Positions 36,617 to 44,127 of a DNA stretch of 64,000 nucleotides are shown here, one piece after another; positions within the stretch are counted from its first letter, which is position 1, and every line of letters starts with the position of its first letter. Location of the stretch: assembly GCF_030553075.1 (NCBI RefSeq), contig NZ_CP130701.1, positions 2,604,001 to 2,668,000 of the forward strand, in the 5' to 3' direction. A model generated the notes under the pieces. That model searched no databases and was not told where the DNA came from. It saw nothing but the letters and a program-made list of their open reading frames with translations. The DNA is from Halomonas sp. I5-271120 (GTDB lineage Bacteria; Pseudomonadota; Gammaproteobacteria; Pseudomonadales; Halomonadaceae). The position numbers were made by a program, and so were the translations under genes.

Positions 36617-36629
36617 CCACCGGCTGCTG
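36610..36629 (+). other. Half attC site after higA
   Basis: GCTTAAC matches RYYYAAC exactly. It is followed by a 3-base spacer and CGGCTGC, the same L'' sequence and spacing, with the extra G, as in the complete site at 35529. No matching L'/R' half follows, so the right end seems to be lost. Confidence 0.4.
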
Positions 36630-36711
36630 TAGGACGCACCTAAGCTGCGCTGGCGCGCATTGCTACCGGCAATAAAAGAGAGGTAGTCACTGACCCTGCT
36701 CCGAAGTTTTT

Positions 36712-36740
36712 GGGTCGCTTCATCGCTGAAGCGTCCCTTT
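36712..36740 (+). terminator. Terminator downstream of higBA
   Basis: An 11-base stem with one T-T mismatch (GGGTCGCTTCA against TGAAGCGTCCC) around a TCGC loop, followed by a T-rich tract. Confidence 0.65.
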
Positions 36741-36879
36741 CTATTATTCTGGCTTCAAGCGCCCTTTGAGCACTTTTCCACTCGATGCTCCCGTCTGCCT
36801 GCGAGCAAGGTGCCAGCTGGTAGAGCGCTGCCGGTCGCTGTCACACTGGCAACATCATTGTTGGCCAATGGAGCCCATC

Positions 36880-37248
36880 ATGAGCAATGGACCTTTCTAC
36901 CAGGGCGACTGTGGCTGCGGGGCGGTGACGCTAATGGTCACCGGGGCGCCGCTGGGCGCGGCACACTGCGATTGTGCGGATTGCTGCGGGGCGGATGGCA
37001 GTGCCACCAAGCTGCTGTTCTGGCCAGAGGTGTCGGTGCAGTTCGCCGGCGGCTTCGATGAGCTAGAGCATCGACACGCGGGGCACGGCGGCGAGAAGCT
37101 ATGCTGCCGGCGCTGCCAAGAGTGGGTGCTTACTGTCCATGAGAAGGCCGGCATCATGGCGCTGCCGGCAAAAGTGTTGCCCGAGATGACCAAACCGGTG
37201 GTCGATAACGCAGCATTGCTGGGTCGGCTCGGCCATCGTCGGCGGTAG
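36880..37248 (+). CDS. GFA/CENP-V domain protein
   Basis: 122 residues with the zinc-binding cysteine pattern of the GFA family: GDCGCGAV near residue 10, HCDCADCC near 31-37 and CCRRC near 80. Related proteins act on S-hydroxymethyl-glutathione or other thiol adducts; this exact substrate is unknown. The ATG at 36880 has GGAG seven bases before it and gives the family N-terminus. High-GC again, so it lies outside the AT-rich cassette block. Confidence 0.8.
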   Translation: MSNGPFYQGDCGCGAVTLMVTGAPLGAAHCDCADCCGADGSATKLLFWPEVSVQFAGGFDELEHRHAGHGGEKLCCRRCQEWVLTVHEKAGIMALPAKVLPEMTKPVVDNAALLGRLGHRRR

Positions 37249-37260
37249 CTCTCTAGTAAT

Positions 37261-37317
37261 CGTTCTAGTCGTTAGCGTCTGTTCGTAAGCGCCTGCTCGG
37301 AAGCGTCTGGTCGTTCA
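37261..37317 (+). repeat. 14-15-bp degenerate tandem repeat, 4 copies
   Basis: Units such as CGTCTGTTCGTAAG, CGCCTGCTCGGAAG and CGTCTGGTCGTTCA. It fills the gap between the convergent GFA and DUF533 genes, and its last unit contains the stop codon of the DUF533 gene. Confidence 0.8.
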
Positions 37318-38028
37318 GCCCTGTGTAGCACCGAGGGCCTGACGCTCTAGCTCGGCGCGCATCTCGGCGTCTAGCTCCAAGGCCGCGGCAAGCTGATCGA
37401 GCCAGGCGCGCTCCATGGGGTTCTGGTCGTCGATGATCGCCACGCTGGCAAGATAGATCTCCCGGGCGGCCTGGGGCGAATCGGCCTGCTGGGCCAACGC
37501 TTCGGCATCCAGCGGCGCCTGAAACTGCCGTTCAACCCAGGCTTGTAGCTCAGCGTCGGCGCCTAGGGCTTCTATCTGTTCACCAAGCTGGCGGCGCTCG
37601 GCGTCGTCGATGTGGCCATCGGCCCGGGCGGCCATAATCATTGCCTGTAGGATCTCCAAACTGCGCTGCTCTTGGGCCTGGCCGTCCAAGTCGTCGATGG
37701 GCGAGCCTTCTTGGGCAGAATCGCCACTGGCCTGGCGATTCTGCCAGGCCTTCCAGGCCAGCACGCCGACGCCTGCTATGGCGCCGTACTTGAGCGCCTT
37801 GCCGCCCATCTTGCGGCCGCGTTTGGAGCCGATCAGCGCGCCCAGGGCGCCTCCGCCGAGCAGGCTCTTGACGTCGAAGCCGCCGCTGGATGTGCCATCC
37901 TTGCCGCTATTGCCACTGAACTGAGAGGAAAGGCCTTTGACCAGCTGCTGGGCGTCGAAGCCGCCGCTGGATTTGCTTTGGCCGCCGGCCTGCTTCATCA
38001 GTTGATCGAGGATTCCCTTGGCATTCAT
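37315..38028 (-). CDS. yebE: TerB-like DUF533 inner-membrane protein (YebE type)
   Basis: 237 residues. A Gly/Ser/Gln-rich N-terminus contains a repeated GGFD motif (SGGFDAQQLVKGL, SGGFDVKSLLGG), followed by a Gly-rich segment and one hydrophobic helix (YGAIAGVGVLAWKAW). The C-terminal TerB-like all-helical domain has acidic ARADGHIDDAERRQL and DDQNPMERAWLDQL motifs. It resembles E. coli YebE. The TerB fold is linked to metal or stress responses, but YebE's job is unknown. Confidence 0.85.
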   Translation of the reverse strand: MNAKGILDQLMKQAGGQSKSSGGFDAQQLVKGLSSQFSGNSGKDGTSSGGFDVKSLLGGGALGALIGSKRGRKMGGKALKYGAIAGVGVLAWKAWQNRQASGDSAQEGSPIDDLDGQAQEQRSLEILQAMIMAARADGHIDDAERRQLGEQIEALGADAELQAWVERQFQAPLDAEALAQQADSPQAAREIYLASVAIIDDQNPMERAWLDQLAAALELDAEMRAELERQALGATQG

Positions 38029-38119
38029 TGGTCGTCTCCATTTCCGAATGGGGCCGGCTCGGCCTGTGAGGCGAGGGCATCGTCATGTGTGAGCCGCAGG
38101 CGGCGAGAAAGTTCGTGGC

Positions 38120-38719
38120 TCAGAAATCGATGCCGCGGCGTGCCTTGAGCCCCGCGTTGAAGGCATGGCGGGTCTCCTGCATCTCGGTCACTGTGTCGGC
38201 CATGGCGACCACCTCGCGGTTGGCGTTGCGGCCGGTAATGATCACCGTCTGCTCCGCTGGGCGGTTCTCGAGTGCGGCAATAACCTCGGCGCTGTCCAGG
38301 TAGCCGTACTTCATCATGTAGGTGATCTCGTCGAGCACCACCAGGTAGACCTCGGGGTCCTCGAGCATGCGTTTGGCTTCCTGCCAGACTTCCTGGCAGG
38401 CCTTGGTATCGCTCTCCCGGTTCTGGGTGTCCCAGGTAAAACCGGTGGACATGATCGCGACCTCGAGGTTGGCATCGTCGTTAAGCCGCTCGCGCTCGCC
38501 GCATTCCCATAGCCCCTTGATGAACTGGATCACGCCGACCTTATAGCCGTAGCCCAGCGCGCGGGTCACGGTGCCCCAGGCGGCGGTGGTCTTGCCCTTG
38601 CCGTTACCGGTGAAGACCATCAGCAGGCCGCGTTCTTCGGTGGCGTTGGCCACCTTGTCGTCGACGTGGGCCTTGAGTTTCTGCATCGATTGCTGGTGGC
38701 GCGTGTCGCGATCGGTCAT
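38120..38719 (-). CDS. cobO: Corrinoid adenosyltransferase, first copy
   Basis: 199 residues, CobA/CobO/BtuR type: it transfers the 5'-deoxyadenosyl group of ATP to reduced cobalt of corrinoids. The P-loop reads GNGKGKTT, and FIKGLWECGE and STGFTWDTQNRESD are family blocks. The C-terminus TRHAFNAGLKARRGIDF is characteristic. It stands alone on the minus strand, 3 kb before the cobT operon; a second paralogue lies at 53539. GGAG precedes the start by five bases. This copy resembles the housekeeping BtuR of salvage (inference). Confidence 0.93.
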   Translation of the reverse strand: MTDRDTRHQQSMQKLKAHVDDKVANATEERGLLMVFTGNGKGKTTAAWGTVTRALGYGYKVGVIQFIKGLWECGERERLNDDANLEVAIMSTGFTWDTQNRESDTKACQEVWQEAKRMLEDPEVYLVVLDEITYMMKYGYLDSAEVIAALENRPAEQTVIITGRNANREVVAMADTVTEMQETRHAFNAGLKARRGIDF

Positions 38720-38879
38720 GGGATCTCCGGCGGGAAATAGGAAGTCCTCAAGCTTACGCGAGCCATGCCATGGCGTCAGCTGTCCCTCGGGCAGCGGTCG
38801 GCATGGCAGGCGTCGGCATATGCTCTAGAATGGAGGTCCGGTTAGTGCCGGTTGTCTTCCCTCAAGGTCAGGAGTTTGC

Positions 38880-40136
38880 ATGTCCAAGGAACGTGATGTC
38901 AGCGATACCATCGTCCTGGGGGCCGGCATGGTCGGCGTGTCGATCGCTTATCACCTGGCCAAGCGGGGGCGTTCGGTGGTGCTGGTCGATCGCCGGGAGC
39001 CGGGCCACGAGACGTCGTTTGGCAATGCCGGCATCATCCAGCGCGAAGCGGTGGCGCCCTATCCCTTCCCGCGGGATGCCAAGACCCTCATGCAGGTGGT
39101 GCCCAACCGCCGCGTGGATATCCGCTACCGGCCCAGCGGCATGCTGGAATCGGCCAGTTCGCTGTTTCGCTATTGGCAGAATTCAGCGCCGGGCCCCTAT
39201 GCGCGAATTCTGTCCGAATACGCTTCGCTGATCGCGCTGTCGACTCAGGAACATGCACCGATGATCGAGGCGGCCGGGGCAGATGCCCTGGTCAGCCGCG
39301 ACGGCTGGCTGGAGCTCTATCGCACCCGCGAGGCCTTCGAGGCGCGTCTGGCCAAGGTGGCCCCCCTGGCAAAGCGGTTTGGCCTCACCTATGACCGGCT
39401 CGATCGGGCAGCGCTCGCCGAACAGGAACCCGACCTGTCAGACGAGATCATCGGTGCGATTCTGTGGCGCGACAGCTGGACCGTCGCCGATCCCGGTGGC
39501 CTGGTGGCCGCTTATGCCGAGGCCTTCAAGGCGCTGGGCGGCAAGGTGGTCAAGGCAAGCGTCGAGTCGGTTGCCCAGAGCGCTGATGGCTGGCAGGTGA
39601 AAACCGACGCTGGCTCTCTGGAGGCCGGTGAGTTGGTGATGGCCATGGGCCCCTGGTCCGGCGACTGGCTGAGTCGCCTGGGCTACCAGTTGCCGCTGTT
39701 CGTCAAGCGCGGCTATCACATGCATTACGCCCTGCAGGAAGGGCGTGCGCTCAATCACTGGGTCATGGATGCTGAGATCGGCTATCTGCTGGCGCCGATG
39801 CGCGCCGGCGTGCGCCTGACCACCGGTGCCGAACTGGCGAACCGGGATGCCGCGCCGGCTTTGGATCAGTTGGATGCGGCCGAGGCGGTGGCTCGCAAGC
39901 TGGTGCCGCTGGGGGCCAGGCGCGACGACACGCCCTGGAAGGGCGCTCGCCCCTGCACCTCGGACATGAAGCCGGTGATCGGCCCGGCGCCGTCACACAA
40001 GGGGCTGTGGTTTGCCTTCGGCCATGGCCATCAGGGCTTCACGCTTGGGCCGGCGACCGGGCGTCTGCTCGGCGAGCTGATGGATGGCGAGACACCCGCC
40101 ATCGATATGGCGCCTTTCCGCGCGGATCGCTTCTAG
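38880..40136 (+). CDS. FAD-dependent amino-acid dehydrogenase/oxidase (DadA-like)
   Basis: 418 residues of the DAO/GlyOx fold. The FAD Rossmann motif LGAGMVGVSIAYHL lies near the N-terminus with Asp (VLVDRRE) as ribose ligand. SFGNAGII is typical of D-amino-acid dehydrogenase small subunits. The C-terminal FAD block is GLWFAFGHGHQGFTLGPATG. It likely deaminates a D-amino acid or related amine into the respiratory chain or with oxygen. The substrate cannot be assigned. CAGGAG lies before the ATG. It stands alone. Confidence 0.85.
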   Translation: MSKERDVSDTIVLGAGMVGVSIAYHLAKRGRSVVLVDRREPGHETSFGNAGIIQREAVAPYPFPRDAKTLMQVVPNRRVDIRYRPSGMLESASSLFRYWQNSAPGPYARILSEYASLIALSTQEHAPMIEAAGADALVSRDGWLELYRTREAFEARLAKVAPLAKRFGLTYDRLDRAALAEQEPDLSDEIIGAILWRDSWTVADPGGLVAAYAEAFKALGGKVVKASVESVAQSADGWQVKTDAGSLEAGELVMAMGPWSGDWLSRLGYQLPLFVKRGYHMHYALQEGRALNHWVMDAEIGYLLAPMRAGVRLTTGAELANRDAAPALDQLDAAEAVARKLVPLGARRDDTPWKGARPCTSDMKPVIGPAPSHKGLWFAFGHGHQGFTLGPATGRLLGELMDGETPAIDMAPFRADRF

Positions 40137-40165
40137 AGAGTGCGCGGGAGAGTGCGCGGGTCGGC
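40137..40165 (+). repeat. 12-bp direct repeat after the DadA-like gene
   Basis: GAGAGTGCGCGG occurs twice in tandem directly after the stop codon. Confidence 0.7.
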
Positions 40166-40205
40166 TGGAGACCGCTGTTAGGTCACGACCGGGTCGATCT
40201 GGCGC

Positions 40206-40508
40206 TCATGGATAGCCCAGCGCCGTCTTGATGGCGGCCTGGTGGCGGGCGATCCACTCGGGGTTGATGGCGCCCCAGTCATGAATCACGTAGCGGCCAA
40301 TGTTGTGGCGCTCGCCCGGCTCGGGCTCGAACCGGCAGTCGATGTCCAGCTCGGCCAGGGCGTTGAGGGTGTCCTGGGCAGTGCGCCTTGGCATGCCGGT
40401 GGCCTCGGTCAGGGCGGGCACGCTGGCGATTCCCTGCTCGATCAGGTAGGCCACATAGAGGCGGCGATAGAAGCTGGTCTTGGTCTTGCTGATCTGGCTT
40501 GGAGACAT
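40206..40508 (-). CDS. Small winged-helix DNA-binding protein
   Basis: 100 residues. The conserved start SKTKTSFYRRLYVAYLI is followed by a winged-helix (VPALTEATGMPRRTAQDTL) and a conserved end (VIHDWGAINPEWI, ALGYP). The same short protein occurs in pseudomonads, and its target is not known to me. CAGGAA lies before the ATG. It converges on the DadA-like gene. Confidence 0.75.
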   Translation of the reverse strand: MSPSQISKTKTSFYRRLYVAYLIEQGIASVPALTEATGMPRRTAQDTLNALAELDIDCRFEPEPGERHNIGRYVIHDWGAINPEWIARHQAAIKTALGYP

Positions 40509-40658
40509 CGATGTTCCTGGCAGCGAATGGCCTGCTCATCCTACGTGAGGCAGCTTCCGCGTAAAGCCTGACACGCTATACGGACCAACTGTATTTGCCA
40601 CCTTCTGCAGCCTCGCTCTTTTTCCAACCTTCTGCAGTCCTGATCTGTTAGCCGCCCT

Positions 40659-41123
40659 TCAATAATCCTCGAGACGCTGAATATCCCGGGCCAGCCGGCG
40701 CACTTCGCCATCGTGCCCGGCGGCGAGGGCAGCGAAAAATTCGCGCTCTTCCTCGATGCTGGCCCGGTCGGCCCGGTGCCGGTAGAGATCCTGCAGCGTC
40801 TTGTGGGTGGTCAGGGCGGTGGCCAGCACGTCCTGCACGCTTTCGCAGTCCATGCATCCGGGAAGCCGATCGAGCACCGGCAGGTGGGGAAAGTCGGCCG
40901 GGTCGTCGAACCAGGTGTCCAGCACGGCGTGGTGATCGCTGCCGTCGGTGAAGTAATCCTCGAGGTTTGCCTGCAGGGTGCGTTCATGATTGGCCAGATA
41001 CTCGAGGGCCATGCGCACCCGCTCTTTGACATCGTCGCCGGCGTGCTTGGCGTAGTGCTCCGCCAATCGCTGGTGATAATCCGCCGCCCAGTGCACCAGC
41101 TCTTTTACCTGATGAAAGCGCAT
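40659..41123 (-). CDS. Helical protein of unknown function, ferritin-like pattern
   Basis: 154 residues, almost wholly alpha-helical, with repeated Glu/His pairs (HYAKHAGDD, ALEYLANHERTLQ, EEEREFFAALAAGHDGE) spaced as in four-helix-bundle ferritin/rubrerythrin-like proteins, and two cysteines (GCMDCES). A diiron or haem role is possible but not shown. The ATG at 41123 gives an 8-base spacer to GAGGG; the one at 41129 is too close. It is divergent from cobT with a 253-base gap. No family name recognised. Confidence 0.6.
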   Translation of the reverse strand: MRFHQVKELVHWAADYHQRLAEHYAKHAGDDVKERVRMALEYLANHERTLQANLEDYFTDGSDHHAVLDTWFDDPADFPHLPVLDRLPGCMDCESVQDVLATALTTHKTLQDLYRHRADRASIEEEREFFAALAAGHDGEVRRLARDIQRLEDY

Positions 41124-41376
41124 TGTCATGCCCTCTGTGATTATCGCCCTTGCACCCTTTGCCTGGGGCGTCCTTTTCTCAGGCTAGCCGAGTCTCAGGG
41201 CGGCGAGTGGATAAAGGTCACTGTCTGTCACAAAGCGTCGCCAGGCGCATGCTCGCGCCAGAGTCTCTGGCCTGTCGGTGAGGCGCGCAGGCCGAGCCCT
41301 GGCCACTGCAGGCCAGGCTCCGCGGGTGAGGCTCTGGTAAGATGCCTGGCTTGAAAAGAATCTCCGGAGACGCGCC

Positions 41377-42426
41377 GTGAATGATCCTTCGCCACTGATT
41401 CCCGGTCTCGACACAGCCTGTGCCGAACGGGTCGGTCGCTACCTCGATACCCTCACCAAGCCACCCGGCAGCCTGGGGCGCCTCGAGTCCCTGGCGGTGA
41501 CCCTGGCCGCCATTACCGGCGAGGACTTCCCCAGCGTCACGCCGCCCGGCGTAGTGGTCTTCGCCGCTGATCACGGCGTGGCAGAGGAAGGCGTTTCGGC
41601 CTTTCCCCAGGCCGTGACTGCCCAGATGGTGGCTAATTTCGTCACCGGTGGGGCGGCCATCAACGTCTTTGCGCGACGCATCGACGCTCGGCTCGAGGTG
41701 GTCGATGTCGGGGTGGCGAGTGACGTGTCGGGCCCGGGGATCGTGCATGACAAGGTGCGTCCGGGGACGCGCAACATGGCGCGTGAGAACGCCATGACCC
41801 AGCACGAGGCCCGGGCGGCCATTGCGGTTGGCCGGCGTGCCGCCGAGCGCGCCGCGAAGGCCGGCTGTCGCTGCCTGATCGTCGGCGAAATGGGCATCGC
41901 CAATACCACCGCCAGCACGGCCATGCTGGCCGCCCTGACCGGTGTGCCGGTAGCCGAGCTGGTGGGGCCGGGCACTGGTGTGGCCGGCGATGCCCTGGCC
42001 AGGAAGCAGGCCGTCATCGAGGCGGCTCTGGTCGCTCGGGCGGCCGATCCCGACGATCCCATGGACGTGCTCGCCCGCCTGGGCGGGCTCGAGATCGCCG
42101 CCATGGTGGGGGCCTACCTCGGCGCCGCCGCAAGCCGCCTGCCGATTCTCGTCGATGGCTTTATTGCCACCGTCGCCGCGCTTACCGCCTGCCGCCTCGA
42201 GCCATCACTGCGCCCCTATCTGATATTTGGCCATCGCTCCCATGAGCCCGGCCATGATCGGGCCCTGGCGGCATTGGACGCCGCCCCCCTGCTGGATTTT
42301 TCCCTGCGGCTGGGGGAGGGCAGCGGCGCTGCCCTGGCCTTCCCGTTGCTCGAGGCGGCGACCGCGATGCTCTCGGAGATGGCGACCTTTGCCGATGCCG
42401 GCGTCGATAACCGTGAGGCCCGCTGA
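41377..42426 (+). CDS. cobT: Nicotinate-nucleotide--dimethylbenzimidazole phosphoribosyltransferase
   Basis: 349 residues. It makes alpha-ribazole phosphate from dimethylbenzimidazole (supplied by BluB, encoded at 54144) and nicotinate mononucleotide. Family blocks are KPPGSLGRLE near the N-terminus, ADHGVAEEGVSAFP, EMGIANTT, and the C-terminal LRLGEGSGAA, which holds the catalytic glutamate. It is the first gene of a compact late-cobalamin operon; cbiZ begins 4 bases after its stop. A hairpin with a 10-base arm is present in the leader (41296-41320), but no recognisable riboswitch. Confidence 0.95.
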   Translation: MNDPSPLIPGLDTACAERVGRYLDTLTKPPGSLGRLESLAVTLAAITGEDFPSVTPPGVVVFAADHGVAEEGVSAFPQAVTAQMVANFVTGGAAINVFARRIDARLEVVDVGVASDVSGPGIVHDKVRPGTRNMARENAMTQHEARAAIAVGRRAAERAAKAGCRCLIVGEMGIANTTASTAMLAALTGVPVAELVGPGTGVAGDALARKQAVIEAALVARAADPDDPMDVLARLGGLEIAAMVGAYLGAAASRLPILVDGFIATVAALTACRLEPSLRPYLIFGHRSHEPGHDRALAALDAAPLLDFSLRLGEGSGAALAFPLLEAATAMLSEMATFADAGVDNREAR

Positions 42427-42430
42427 GCCG

Positions 42431-43135
42431 ATGGCGGCCTCGTGCCGCTCGCCCGGGGCGTGGCTGGATGTGGGAGGCGGCCTCGCGCTTGCTGTCGATG
42501 CCGGCTGCGTGCACTTCCATCATGAGACGCCCCTGCGCACCCTGAGCAGTGCCCTGGTCGGGCCGGGACTCGGCTGGTCGCGGGACTTCTGCAACTTTCA
42601 CGTCGACAAGGACTATGCCGGCCAGGCGCCCCGTGCCGACCTGTTGGGCTGGCTGTCCGCACGTGGCCTTGAGGCCGAGAACTGCGTGGCGATGATGACC
42701 GCGGTGCCCCTGGCCCATTTGGCGCTCGAGGAGGTCCACGCCGGCGAGCGCCGGGTGCTGGTCGCGGTCACCGCGGGGGTCGGTAATGCCGTGGATATCA
42801 CCGCTCCGGTGCGGGACGACCCGCGCCTGGTCGCCGGCACCATCAATACGCTGGTTTTCATCGACGGCCATCTTGATGATGGCGCCCTGGTCAATGCCGT
42901 TCAGTCGGCCAGTGAGGCCAAGGTGCGGGCCCTGGCCGTGTGGGGCGTTCGGGATCCGATCTCGGGCACGCCGGCCACCGGCACCTCCACCGATTGCCTG
43001 GCCATCGCCGCCACCCAGTGCGGGGTGGCGACTCCTTATGCAGGCTCGGGCACGCTGCTCGGGCGGGCCATCGGAGCAGCCGTGTTCCAGGCCATCCAGG
43101 CCTCCTTGGCCATGGCGGAGGAGGGCAGACGATGA
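42431..43135 (+). CDS. cbiZ: Adenosylcobinamide amidohydrolase
   Basis: 234 residues. CbiZ removes the aminopropanol side chain of adenosylcobinamide (and of some cobamides), giving adenosylcobyric acid, so foreign corrinoids can be rebuilt with the preferred lower ligand. Conserved parts visible are WSRDFCNFHVDKDYAG, VTAGVGNAVDI, TINTLVFIDGHL and TGTSTDCLAIA. The start at 42431 follows the cobT stop closely; a longer frame reaches into cobT but lacks the family's sequence. CbiZ is mostly archaeal and scattered in bacteria, suggesting transfer at some point. Confidence 0.92.
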   Translation: MAASCRSPGAWLDVGGGLALAVDAGCVHFHHETPLRTLSSALVGPGLGWSRDFCNFHVDKDYAGQAPRADLLGWLSARGLEAENCVAMMTAVPLAHLALEEVHAGERRVLVAVTAGVGNAVDITAPVRDDPRLVAGTINTLVFIDGHLDDGALVNAVQSASEAKVRALAVWGVRDPISGTPATGTSTDCLAIAATQCGVATPYAGSGTLLGRAIGAAVFQAIQASLAMAEEGRR

Positions 43136-44127
43136 GTCTGGCACTTCCGGCGTTCGAGCCCCTGTCCCTGTCGCTGCTGGCCATGATCGCTGCCGCAGTG
43201 CTGCTCGACTTGTTGCTGGGTGACCCACGCTGGTTGCCGCATCCGGTGGTGGGCATTGGTCGGGTAATCGCTTGGCTCGAGCGGGCCTGGAATCACGGAC
43301 CTCCTGCCGATCGCCGGCGGCGTGGCCAGTGGCTGGCGGCGCTGGTGGTGGGCGGCACCTGGGCGCTCGCCTGGAGCGTCCTCGCCGTTCTCGCCTGGAT
43401 CAGCCCCTGGCTGTCAGCGGCCATGGAGCTTGTTCTTCTGGCCACGACGCTGGCGGCTCGAGGGCTCGCCGACGCTGCACGGGCGGTGGCCGTGCCGCTG
43501 GCACAGGGGGATATGGCGGCAGCCCGAAAAGCCCTTTCCATGATCGTTGGCCGTGACACGGCCGGCCTCGACGAGAGTCAACTGGCCCGGGGGACGGTTG
43601 AGACCGTGGCCGAGAACACCGTGGATGGCATCACCGCGCCGCTGTTCTGGGCGCTGCTGGGCGGTGCGCCGCTGGCGCTGGCCTACAAGGCCACCAACAC
43701 CCTGGATTCCATGGTCGGCTACCGCAGTCCGCGCTTTGCAGATTTCGGTAACGCCTCGGCGCGGCTAGATGATGTGGCGAACTGGCTGCCGGCAAGGCTC
43801 ACGGCGCTGACTCTCTGGTTGGCCGCCTTGGTCATCCCTGGGAGCCGTTGGCGCGGGGCCATCGCCAGCACTCGCCGCGAGGCACCGAGCCACCCCAGTC
43901 CCAATGCGGGCTGGCCGGAGGCCATGGTCGCCAACCTCATGGGGGTGCGGCTTGGCGGCCTCAATCACTACGCCGGGCGTCCCTCGCCGCGTGCCACCCT
44001 GGGCACGCCCCATGAGGCCCTTACTGCAGGCCATGTCGAGCGGGCCATTACGTACATGCACGGCGGGTGGCTGGTCTTCCTGCTGCTGGCGGCTCCCCTG
44101 GTGCTGATGCGGGAGTGGCTGATATGA
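43132..44127 (+). CDS. cbiB: Adenosylcobinamide-phosphate synthase
   Basis: 331-residue inner-membrane protein with several hydrophobic helices. It joins adenosylcobyric acid with aminopropanol phosphate (made by CobD, next gene). Signature blocks are LLGDPRWLPHPVVGIG near residue 28, GRDTAGLDESQLARGTVE, ENTVDGITAPLFWA and KATNTLDSMVGYR. ATGA overlaps with both neighbours point to coupled translation. It reverses, in effect, the CbiZ cut, so the two enzymes together exchange the nucleotide loop. Confidence 0.95.
   Translation: MSLALPAFEPLSLSLLAMIAAAVLLDLLLGDPRWLPHPVVGIGRVIAWLERAWNHGPPADRRRRGQWLAALVVGGTWALAWSVLAVLAWISPWLSAAMELVLLATTLAARGLADAARAVAVPLAQGDMAAARKALSMIVGRDTAGLDESQLARGTVETVAENTVDGITAPLFWALLGGAPLALAYKATNTLDSMVGYRSPRFADFGNASARLDDVANWLPARLTALTLWLAALVIPGSRWRGAIASTRREAPSHPSPNAGWPEAMVANLMGVRLGGLNHYAGRPSPRATLGTPHEALTAGHVERAITYMHGGWLVFLLLAAPLVLMREWLI

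Noticed and set aside
41296..41320. GCCACTG-containing hairpin upstream of cobT as a second cobalamin riboswitch
   Set aside because: Only the GCCACTG-like heptamer and one hairpin are present. The other aptamer landmarks (AAACGGGAA, CCCGCAACGG) are missing, so it is not called as a riboswitch.
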